Source of the DNA: Flavobacterium sp.
GTDB taxonomy: Bacteria; Bacteroidota; Bacteroidia; Flavobacteriales; Flavobacteriaceae
Direction of reading: 5' to 3'
DNA length: 7,931 bases
NCBI GenBank assembly: GCA_023253295.1
Contig: JALRGZ010000194.1
Location: 1 to 7,931 of the forward strand
In this document: positions 1 to 5,335 of the stretch, piece after piece
How positions within the stretch are numbered: the first letter of the stretch is position 1
How the letters are laid out: every line of letters begins with the position of its first letter
The notes under the pieces: generated by a model
Databases searched by the model: none
What the model saw: the letters and a program-made list of their open reading frames with translations, nothing else
What the model was told of the DNA's origin: nothing
Made by a program: the position numbers and the translations under genes

Positions 1-1
1 T

Positions 2-730
2 ACAGTGGGGATTTGTGCTTCTATCCAACATAAATATGGTGTAGATGCTATTCCGCATGTATTGTGTGGAGGATTTACAAAAGAAGAAACGGAATATTTA
101 TTAGTTGATTGTCATTATTTAGGAATTGATAATTTAGTGGCGCTGCGTGGCGACCCCATGAAAGGTGAGAAATATTTCGAACCAACTGTAGGTGGAAATG
201 CTTATGCAGTTGATTTGGTGAAACAAATCAAAGCGATGAATAACGGTAAGTTTTTACATGGTGAATTGCCTCTTGAAAATGCACCTGATTTTTGTGTAGG
301 TGTAGCAGGATACCCAGAGAAACATATTGAAGCGCCAAGTTTAGAGGCGGATTTGAAACGTTTGAAAGAGAAAGTAGATGCTGGTGCAGACTATATTGTA
401 ACGCAGATGTTTTTTGATAACCAACGTTATTTTAAATTTGTGGAAGCTGCCCGTGCCATCGGTATCAATGTGCCAATTATTCCGGGTATTAAACCGGTAT
501 CAGTAAAACGTCATTTGCAATTATTACCTCAGGTATTTTGGTTGGATATGCCGCAAGAATTGATTTCTGATATAGAGCAGGCAAAGGATAATGCGGCTGT
601 TCGTCAAATCGGAATTGATTTTGCTGTGCAACAATCGAAAGAATTGATTGACTTTGGTGCACCTTGTGTTCATTATTATTCGATGGGTAAATCAGATAAT
701 ATTCAGCAGATAGCGAAACAAGTTTTTTAG
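2..730 (+). CDS. metF: Methylenetetrahydrofolate reductase, 5'-truncated by the window edge
   Basis: This enzyme reduces 5,10-methylene-THF to 5-methyl-THF using FAD and supplies the methyl group for methionine synthase; it is cytosolic. The reading frame is open to the left edge, so the GTG at 5 is an internal Val codon and not a start. About 240 C-terminal residues are present; the family is usually about 300-320, so roughly 75 N-terminal residues lie outside the window, including the conserved N-terminal Glu. Counting the Val codon at 5 as residue 1, visible motifs are ALRGD (46-50, with the conserved FAD-region Asp), VAGYPEKH (100-107), DAGADYIVTQMFFD (125-138, with the conserved substrate-binding Gln), and PIIPGIKPV (157-165). 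These give a confident TIM-barrel MTHFR assignment. The gene ends 165 bp before the next one and has its own terminator, so it is the last gene of its transcript. A metH partner upstream is common in this phylum but cannot be seen here. Confidence 0.95.
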   Translation, partial: TVGICASIQHKYGVDAIPHVLCGGFTKEETEYLLVDCHYLGIDNLVALRGDPMKGEKYFEPTVGGNAYAVDLVKQIKAMNNGKFLHGELPLENAPDFCVGVAGYPEKHIEAPSLEADLKRLKEKVDAGADYIVTQMFFDNQRYFKFVEAARAIGINVPIIPGIKPVSVKRHLQLLPQVFWLDMPQELISDIEQAKDNAAVRQIGIDFAVQQSKELIDFGAPCVHYYSMGKSDNIQQIAKQVF

Positions 731-753
731 TATTTGTAATAAATAAGCGACAT

Positions 754-797
754 AAAACCCGATATGATTATCAAAATCAATCGGGTTTTGTTTTTTT
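754..797 (+). terminator. Intrinsic terminator of metF
   Basis: AAAACCCGAT (754-763) pairs perfectly with ATCGGGTTTT (780-789). The stem continues inward past a bulged A764, with TGAT (765-768) pairing to ATCA (776-779) and leaving a 7-nt loop. G790 and seven Ts (791-797) follow. It lies 23 nt after the metF stop codon. Confidence 0.9.
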
Positions 798-815
798 ATA
801 AAGTAAATGAATTAA

Positions 816-839
816 TATGAGTGAAAATTTCACCTCATA
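816..839. other. Near-perfect inverted repeat upstream of the T9SS protein gene
   Basis: The arms are TATGAGTGAAA (816-826) and TTTCACCTCATA (828-839), complementary except for one extra C in the right arm, with only A827 between them. The core GTGAAAATTTCAC (821-833) is a perfect odd palindrome. It sits 57-80 nt upstream of the TTG start at 896. There is no T-tract, and the near-zero loop fits a dimeric DNA-binding protein site better than an RNA hairpin. No family consensus was recognised, so operator function is inference. Confidence 0.4.
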
Positions 840-895
840 ATTTCTTTAGTTAACCTCAAAAATAAAATGTTGTCTATACTAAGTGTTAAATTTAC

Positions 896-3070
896 TTGGT
901 TAAAAATGAGGTTTTGGTTAATAGAATTTGTGTTTTGGTTTTTATTTGTTGTCTATCGTTTTGTGAAACGAAAGCGCAATTATGTACAGGGAGTTTAGGA
1001 GACCCTGTTGTCAAATTAGATTTTGGAACAGGGACTTCTTCTCATGGTGCTGCTTTAGGTTCGGGGATAACAAGTTATACCTATACAACTGCTAATTTTC
1101 CAAATGATGGTTCTTATACCATCGAAAAGGCAACAAATACGGCAGGTACCTGGTGGACAACCACCGATCATACGGGAGGTGGTTATATGATGGTGGTTAA
1201 TGCCAGTTTTTCTACCACCGATTATTTCTATAAAAATACTGTAACTGGATTATGTCCGGGTACTACTTATGAGTTTGCTGCCTGGATTATGAATTTATTG
1301 GTAAGTCGTGATAATAGTCCGCCAAATATTACTTTTACAATTGAAGATACTAGTGGAACAATTTTAGGGACTTATAATACCGGAGATATAGGTTTATCAA
1401 GTAGTGCAACATGGAAACAATATGGTTTTTATTTTACTACGCCTTCCGGAATTTCAACTGTAGTAATTCGGATGCGAAATAATAAGGCGGGGGCAGCTCC
1501 AGGTAATGATATCGCTTTGGATGATATTACTTTTAGAGCTTGCGGACCTACGGTAACTTCTGCTATTCAAAATGAATCTACGACTAATTTACAGCTTTGC
1601 GAAAATGATTCTAAGCAAATAACACTTACAGGTTCAGTTTCTTCATCAGCTTATACGGCGGTTGGCTATCAATGGCAAGCAAGTATTGATGGGGGAACTA
1701 GTTGGAATGATATTTCTGGAGCTAATTTTGCTAGTTATACTTTTACTTCAGGGGCTGCTGGAACTTATAAATACCGTTTAGCAACCGCTGATGCTTCTAA
1801 TATTTCGTCAACTAATTGTCGGGTTTTTTCAAATGAAATAAACATTGTGGTAAAAACTACAGCAGGAGCGCCAACTGGAAATACGTCTCAAAGTTTTTGT
1901 TCAACTCAAAATGCTACAATTGGAGATTTAAGAGCTACTGGAACGGCTATAGTTTGGTATGATTTGGTCACAAATGGGACTGTTCTGGATGCTTCAACTC
2001 CATTAGTAAACGGGGCAACATATTACGCTTCGCAAACTTTAAACGGCTGTGAAAGTATTAATCGTTTAGCGGTTGAAGTTGAAATTACAAATCCTATTAT
2101 TGATGCAAATGATGTAACTGCTTCTTTTTGTGATGATGCGAATGACGGAATAGAAGTAGTCGATTTAACCTCTTATCAATCGTCAATGACTGCAGATGTA
2201 GCTGCTCAGGTTCAGTTTTATACGTCTCAGTTAGCTGCACAAACTAAAGATGTAACTGCTCAGATAACTGTACCAACACAATATAATCTGAAAACAGGGA
2301 CAACTGTACTTTATGCAAGAATAGGATCGAATGATAATTGCTTTCAAGTAGTTAGTTTTACATTGACATTGTATGGTGAATCAGAAATAGCTATAGATGA
2401 TGAAGTGGCTCTTTGTGAAAATTCGGCTGTGATTGTTGATGCTGGTGCTGGTTTTGAAAGTTATTTGTGGTCTACTTCAGAAACTTCGCAGACAATTGAA
2501 ATTTCTGAAACAGGAAATTATTGGGTAACAGTCACGAAGAATAACGGAGATGTGAGTTGTTTGACTATTAAAAATTTTGAAGTCTATTTGTCAAATGTAG
2601 CTACTATTAGTAGTATTGATATTGTTGATTGGACTGATAATCAGAATGCAATAACCATAAATCTAGTACCAAATGGTCATGATGATTATGAGTATTCAGT
2701 AGATGGATATAATTATCAGGATTCTAATGTGTTTTATGGATTATTGAGTGGTGCATATACTGTATATGTTCGTAATAAATATGGATGTGGAGAAGTTACT
2801 AAAGTAGTATATATTTTGAATTATCCAAAATTTTTCACACCTAACGGAGATGGTTATAATGATACCTGGGCTGTGAAATTATCAGAAACAGAAGCCAATT
2901 TAAAAACCAGAATTTTTGATAGATACGGAAAGTTTTTAAAAGAACTGACAAGTACAGGAGCTTGGGATGGTACTTACGCAGGACATCAATTACCTTCTGA
3001 TGATTATTGGTTTGAGGTATTTAGACAAGATGAAAAAATTTACCGTGGTCATTTTTCATTAAAGCGATAA
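896..3070 (+). CDS. Secreted multi-domain adhesin-like protein with T9SS type B (gliding motility-associated) C-terminal domain
   Basis: This is a predicted cell-surface or secreted protein exported by Sec and then by the type IX secretion system. Residues 1-28 form a signal peptide: Lys3 and Arg10, hydrophobic core 11-23, then ETKAQ. About 30-215 is a beta-rich jelly-roll, carbohydrate-binding-like region ending in DDITFRACGP. About 219-320 is Ig/PKD-like with YQWQ at 258-261. About 323-397 and 399-495 are further repeats of the CHU-type extracellular kind, with Cys near domain edges. About 498-570 carries the YLWSTSETSQTI signature, and about 571-641 resembles SprB-type repeats (YEYSVDGYNYQ, GAYTVYVRNKYGCG). 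Residues 642-724 match the type B sorting domain (FTPNGDGYNDTW, IFDRYGK, GAWDGTYAGHQLPSDDYWF). The ligand is unknown. An in-frame stop at 887-889 forces a non-ATG start: TTG 896, or TTG 914, which gives a shorter leader beginning MVNRI. No clear Bacteroidota promoter was found upstream. The secretion assignment is firm; the start is not. Confidence 0.88.
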   Translation: MVKNEVLVNRICVLVFICCLSFCETKAQLCTGSLGDPVVKLDFGTGTSSHGAALGSGITSYTYTTANFPNDGSYTIEKATNTAGTWWTTTDHTGGGYMMVVNASFSTTDYFYKNTVTGLCPGTTYEFAAWIMNLLVSRDNSPPNITFTIEDTSGTILGTYNTGDIGLSSSATWKQYGFYFTTPSGISTVVIRMRNNKAGAAPGNDIALDDITFRACGPTVTSAIQNESTTNLQLCENDSKQITLTGSVSSSAYTAVGYQWQASIDGGTSWNDISGANFASYTFTSGAAGTYKYRLATADASNISSTNCRVFSNEINIVVKTTAGAPTGNTSQSFCSTQNATIGDLRATGTAIVWYDLVTNGTVLDASTPLVNGATYYASQTLNGCESINRLAVEVEITNPIIDANDVTASFCDDANDGIEVVDLTSYQSSMTADVAAQVQFYTSQLAAQTKDVTAQITVPTQYNLKTGTTVLYARIGSNDNCFQVVSFTLTLYGESEIAIDDEVALCENSAVIVDAGAGFESYLWSTSETSQTIEISETGNYWVTVTKNNGDVSCLTIKNFEVYLSNVATISSIDIVDWTDNQNAITINLVPNGHDDYEYSVDGYNYQDSNVFYGLLSGAYTVYVRNKYGCGEVTKVVYILNYPKFFTPNGDGYNDTWAVKLSETEANLKTRIFDRYGKFLKELTSTGAWDGTYAGHQLPSDDYWFEVFRQDEKIYRGHFSLKR

Positions 3071-3103
3071 AAAAAACATCATTTCTACTGAGATGATGCT
3101 TTT
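3069..3103. terminator. Bidirectional intrinsic terminator between convergent genes
   Basis: CATCATTTC (3077-3085) pairs with GAGATGATG (3090-3098) through one T-G wobble, with a 4-nt TACT loop. Eight As (3069-3076) lie on the left, which is a T8 tract when read on the minus strand. CTTTT (3099-3103) lies on the right. It therefore serves gldA strongly and the upstream T9SS gene more weakly. The T9SS stop codon runs into its left A-tract. Confidence 0.85.
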
Positions 3104-3112
3104 GTAGTATAT

Positions 3113-3145
3113 AGCTGAATACTAAAAACTGTAAGCTGAACACTA
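3113..3145. repeat. 12-bp direct repeat, 21-bp period, at the gldA 3' end
   Basis: AGCTGAATACTA (3113-3124) and AGCTGAACACTA (3134-3145) match at 11 of 12 positions and start 21 bp apart. Between them is AAAACTG, a partial third copy of the CTGAA/ACT theme. The second copy contains the gldA stop codon (3143-3145 on the minus strand). Function is unknown; it may be a degenerate dispersed intergenic repeat. Confidence 0.5.
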
Positions 3146-4039
3146 TTTAGTAATCTCTCTAAATACAGCTTCCAGATTTTTGTTTTTTTGGTTTAGTTGT
3201 AGTGTCTTTAAACCATTGTCATGAGCAAAATCAAAAACAGCGGAGCGCATATCTTTGTTGGTTTTAAAAGTAAGTTCCCAAGTCATATCGTGTATGTTTT
3301 TATAAGAAACTAAATTTTCAATTTTAGCGATAAGTTGTTCTTCTACTTTATAATCAAATTCAACTTCGATTATTTGTTCGTTTTGTTCGTTTACAAGATT
3401 GTCCAGTTTTTTATCGGTAACAATTTTTCCTTTGTTGATGATAATAACACGGTCGCAAATCGCTTCGACTTCTTGCATGATGTGCGTAGAAAGAAAAACC
3501 GTTTTGTTTTTTCCGGCATCTTTAATTACGTTTCTGATTTCTAATAATTGGTTTGGATCTAAACCGGTTGTAGGTTCGTCTAAGATTAATACATCGGGAT
3601 TGTGTAATAACGCATTGGCTAAGCCTACGCGTTGACGGTAACCTTTAGAAAGCTGACCTATTTTTTTGTTAGATTCAGGAGCTAATCCTGTTAAGGCAAT
3701 AACTTCATCAATTCTGGATTTTGCTACTTTGTAAACATCAGCATTAAAAGCAAGGTATTCTCTAACGTATAAATCCAGATACAAAGGATTGTGTTCCGGT
3801 AAATAGCCAATAGATAGTTGAACAGCTTTAGGGTTTGTGTTAATGTCCTGATTGTTTACTAAGGCTGTTCCTTCGTCTGGTGTGAGGTAAGTGGTCAATA
3901 TTTTCATTAAGGTCGATTTTCCGGCTCCATTAGGTCCTAGAAATCCCACTATTTCTCCTTTTTGAATTGAAAATGAAATGTTATCCAATGCTTTCTGAGT
4001 GCCGTAACTTTTTGAAATATTTTTAACTTCTATTGACAT
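3143..4039 (-). CDS. gldA: Gliding motility ABC transporter ATP-binding subunit GldA
   Basis: This is the cytoplasmic ATPase subunit thought to act with the membrane proteins GldF and GldG in an ABC-2 type transporter linked to flavobacterial gliding. The 298 residues are full length for the family. Visible motifs are Walker A GPNGAGKST (35-43), a Q-loop region IGYLPEHNPLY (77-87) where Glu82 takes the usual Gln place as in many ABC-2 exporters, signature LSKGYRQRV (130-138), Walker B with D-loop VLILDEPTTGLDP (150-162), and the H-loop His186 in STHIMQEVE. Residues about 220-298 form the accessory C-terminal region expected for this subfamily. The ATG is preceded by a Bacteroidota -7 element 17 nt away, which supports the start. 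The gene is monocistronic here: it is divergent from the peptidase, convergent with the T9SS gene, and gldF and gldG are not in the window. GldA is preferred over a generic ABC-2 ATPase on overall sequence resemblance and the gliding-type neighbour. Confidence 0.88.
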   Translation of the reverse strand: MSIEVKNISKSYGTQKALDNISFSIQKGEIVGFLGPNGAGKSTLMKILTTYLTPDEGTALVNNQDINTNPKAVQLSIGYLPEHNPLYLDLYVREYLAFNADVYKVAKSRIDEVIALTGLAPESNKKIGQLSKGYRQRVGLANALLHNPDVLILDEPTTGLDPNQLLEIRNVIKDAGKNKTVFLSTHIMQEVEAICDRVIIINKGKIVTDKKLDNLVNEQNEQIIEVEFDYKVEEQLIAKIENLVSYKNIHDMTWELTFKTNKDMRSAVFDFAHDNGLKTLQLNQKNKNLEAVFREITK

Positions 4040-4056
4040 AGGTAATTGTTTGTATG

Positions 4057-4064
4057 CAAAAGTA
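4057..4064 (-). promoter_or_regulatory. Candidate -7 element of the gldA promoter
   Basis: On the minus strand this reads TACTTTTG followed by CA. It matches the Bacteroidota primary-sigma -7 consensus TAnnTTTG and lies 17 nt upstream of the gldA ATG, which predicts a very short 5' UTR. No clear -33 TTTG is seen at the expected spacing, so the call rests on the -7 box and its position. Confidence 0.55.
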
Positions 4065-4122
4065 AATAGAAAATTGTTTGCATTTTATAATTTGAATTTT
4101 AAAAACATATACTTTGGATTTA

Positions 4123-4130
4123 TATATTTG
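4123..4130 (+). promoter_or_regulatory. Candidate -7 element of the M28 peptidase promoter
   Basis: TATATTTG matches TAnnTTTG exactly and ends 30 nt before the ATG at 4161. No TTG or TTTG lies 17-23 bp upstream; the nearest TTTG (4091-4094) is 28 bp away. Together with the gldA element it makes a compact divergent promoter region, with the two -7 boxes about 60 bp apart. Confidence 0.5.
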
Positions 4131-4160
4131 AGAAAATTAAAAATACCTAATAAATATATT

Positions 4161-5084
4161 ATGAGAAAGATTAGTATTTTGCTATTCGTTTTTTTTGCGT
4201 GTTTTACTCATGCGCAAAATATTTCTGGAATTGAAAAAGATAATATCGTAAGAATTGAAGAAATATTGGCTTCTGATGAAATGGAGGGTAGAGCTTTGTC
4301 TTCTCCGGGAATTGAAAAGGCTTCATCTTTTATTGAAAATGAGTTTAAGAATATTGGGCTATCTTTTTATGCTGATTTAAAAAGTTATCGACAGGAGTTT
4401 AAAATAAAAGGAAAAACAGCCAATAATGTTGTTGGAGTGCTTCCAGGAAGAAGTAAGGCTGAAGAGTATGTTATTTTTTCTGCTCACTATGATCATTTAG
4501 GATTAATTGAAAATGGGGAGGATAAAGTGTATAATGGAGCTAATGATGATGCTTCCGGGACAACCGCGGTAATTGCTTTGGCTAAGTATTTTAAAGAAAA
4601 TAAACTAAACGAAAGAACGATAATTTTTGTTGCTTTTACAGCAGAAGAAGTGGGAGGATTTGGTTCAAAAGAATTTTCAAAAAGTATCGATGCTAATAAG
4701 GTAGTGGCAATGTTTAATATTGAAATGATTGGAACTGAAAGTAAATGGGGTAAAAATTCAGCATATATAACAGGATTTGAAAAATCTAGTTTTGGAACAA
4801 TTTTGCAACAAAACTTAGCGCAATCTAATTTTAAGTTTTATCCAGACCCATATCCAGCCGAAAATTTATTTTATCGTTCGGATAATGCCAGATTAGCATC
4901 TTTGGGGGTTCCTGCCCATACCATTTCTACTTCAAAGATGGATGTGGAACCCAACTATCACAAGTTGTCTGATGAAGTAAATACATTAGATTTAGATAAC
5001 ATGACCGAAATTATTAAAGCAATAGCAATAAGTTCTAAATCTATTATCGATGGTAGTGATACTCCTTCTAGAGTAGCAAAATAA
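4161..5084 (+). CDS. Secreted M28 family zinc aminopeptidase
   Basis: This is a predicted exported di-zinc exopeptidase of 307 residues that removes N-terminal amino acids from peptides; the exact substrate is unknown. The start at 4161 is chosen because it gives a clean signal peptide (MRKISILLFVFFACFTHAQ, residues 1-19). The frame stays open to an upstream ATG at 4050, but that would add 37 residues in front of the signal peptide and place the start upstream of the likely promoter. Metal and catalytic motifs in order are SAHYDHLG (107-114, zinc His109), GANDDASG (126-133, bridging Asp129), AEE (161-163, general base Glu162 and zinc Glu163), NIEMIG (186-191), and YHKLSDEVNTLD (266-277, zinc His267). 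Position 188 is Glu where the classical M28 zinc ligand is Asp. There is no T9SS sorting domain, so it is probably periplasmic or, less likely, surface exposed. It stands alone between divergent gldA and the aromatic operon. Confidence 0.88.
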   Translation: MRKISILLFVFFACFTHAQNISGIEKDNIVRIEEILASDEMEGRALSSPGIEKASSFIENEFKNIGLSFYADLKSYRQEFKIKGKTANNVVGVLPGRSKAEEYVIFSAHYDHLGLIENGEDKVYNGANDDASGTTAVIALAKYFKENKLNERTIIFVAFTAEEVGGFGSKEFSKSIDANKVVAMFNIEMIGTESKWGKNSAYITGFEKSSFGTILQQNLAQSNFKFYPDPYPAENLFYRSDNARLASLGVPAHTISTSKMDVEPNYHKLSDEVNTLDLDNMTEIIKAIAISSKSIIDGSDTPSRVAK

Positions 5085-5091
5085 TTTTTTT
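5060..5091 (+). terminator. Weak possible terminator at the peptidase 3' end
   Basis: TACTC (5060-5064) pairs with GAGTA (5071-5075) around a 6-nt loop inside the last codons, and a T7 tract follows at 5085-5091. The stem is short and the T-tract starts 9 nt after it, so termination may be inefficient. No better hairpin was seen before the next promoter at 5112. Confidence 0.25.
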
Positions 5092-5111
5092 GTAAAAATG
5101 TTGAATTATTA

Positions 5112-5142
5112 TTTGCAAAATTGGAAATGTGTTGTATATTTG
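5112..5142 (+). promoter_or_regulatory. Promoter of the pheA operon leader
   Basis: A -33 TTTG (5112-5115), exactly 19 bp of spacer, and a -7 TATATTTG (5135-5142) match the Bacteroidota primary-sigma consensus at every defined position. It is the best promoter in the window. The transcription start is predicted near 5148-5150, about 40 nt before the leader-peptide ATG and about 187 nt before the pheA ATG. It starts only about 60 bp after the peptidase stop and points into an apparently non-coding leader, which first drew attention to that leader. Confidence 0.8.
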
Positions 5143-5153
5143 CCAGCGTTGAA

Positions 5154-5179
5154 AATAATAATTCGAAAGAATAATAATT
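5154..5179 (+). repeat. 10-bp direct repeat in the pheA leader 5' end
   Basis: AATAATAATT occurs at 5154-5163 and again at 5170-5179, separated by CGAAAG. It lies between the predicted transcription start and the leader-peptide ATG. Such unstructured A/T-rich sequence upstream of an ATG suits translation initiation in this phylum, where Shine-Dalgarno sequences are rare. A specific role is not established. Confidence 0.5.
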
Positions 5180-5188
5180 AACAAAAAG

Positions 5189-5248
5189 ATGTCAAATAAC
5201 CGTTTTTATTTTAGCAATACTTTTTTTTATTTCTTTAGCGAGAGATAA
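5189..5248 (+). CDS. Phe/Tyr-rich leader peptide of the pheA operon (attenuator peptide)
   Basis: This 19-codon ORF encodes MSNNRFYFSNTFFYFFSER. Six Phe (residues 6, 8, 12, 13, 15, 16) and two Tyr (7, 14) make 8 of 19 residues aromatic. The ORF lies in the transcribed leader between an excellent promoter and a terminator hairpin, directly ahead of genes for Phe and Tyr synthesis. Its ATG follows ATTAACAAAAAG, an A-rich context typical of Flavobacterium starts. Inferred role: cis-acting sensor of charged tRNA-Phe (and perhaps tRNA-Tyr), where ribosome stalling decides whether the downstream terminator forms. Enterobacterial pheL works this way, but the sequence is not recognisably related. Three codons (Ser-Glu-Arg) separate the last Phe codon from the stop, and the stop codon's last base is the first base of the antiterminator. 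T-rich DNA yields Phe codons by chance, which is the main caveat; the placement argues against chance. Confidence 0.8.
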   Translation: MSNNRFYFSNTFFYFFSER

Positions 5249-5306
5249 GGATTGTGCTATGGTAATTTGAAAGATAAATAAACAAATAAAACTAATATAC
5301 AATCCT
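5248..5306 (+). promoter_or_regulatory. Antiterminator stem of the pheA attenuator
   Basis: AGGATTGT (5248-5255) is the exact reverse complement of ACAATCCT (5299-5306). The stem extends by a G5256-U5298 wobble and, past a bulged C5257, by UAU (5258-5260) with AUA (5295-5297). The right strand covers 5301-5306, which is six of the nine bases of the terminator's left arm, so the two structures exclude each other. The left strand begins on the last base of the leader-peptide stop codon, so a ribosome terminating there should cover it, while one waiting at any Phe codon should leave it largely free. A weaker competitor is also visible: CAATACT (5215-5221) could pair with AGGATTG (5248-5254) with one mismatch, acting as a classical 1:2 protector stem when the leader is not translated. 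Confidence 0.7.
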
Positions 5307-5329
5307 GATGAAAATCAGGATTTTTTTTT
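5301..5329 (+). terminator. Attenuator terminator directly ahead of pheA
   Basis: AATCCTGAT (5301-5309) pairs perfectly with ATCAGGATT (5314-5322) around a GAAA tetraloop, and T5323-T5329 complete the T-tract. Only 6 nt separate the T-tract from the pheA ATG at 5336. A terminator after a promoter and before the first structural gene would block the operon unless it is conditional, which supports attenuation. Confidence 0.9.
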
Positions 5330-5335
5330 GAATAA

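Noticed and set aside
887..894. TAAATTTA as a -7 promoter element for the T9SS gene
   Set aside because: It lacks the final G of TAnnTTTG, has no TTG at 17-23 bp upstream, and would start transcription past TTG 896.
906..998. 30-codon ORF from ATG 906 overlapping the T9SS gene start out of frame
   Set aside because: Its hydrophobic content follows from the T-rich signal-peptide DNA read in another frame. There is no independent evidence, though it would matter if a frameshift exists at the gene's 5' end.
3335..3635. Open frames on the plus strand inside gldA
   Set aside because: They are antisense shadows of a strongly conserved ABC ATPase, with no start context or recognisable domain.
4050..4160. 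In-frame 37-codon upstream extension of the M28 peptidase starting at ATG 4050
   Set aside because: It would put a charged, low-complexity stretch before an otherwise perfect signal peptide at 4161, and it overlaps the divergent promoter region and the TATATTTG box.
5148..5335. T-box or aptamer riboswitch in the pheA leader
   Set aside because: No T-box bulge sequence or specifier-stem architecture was seen. The short Phe-rich ORF with alternative stems explains the region better.
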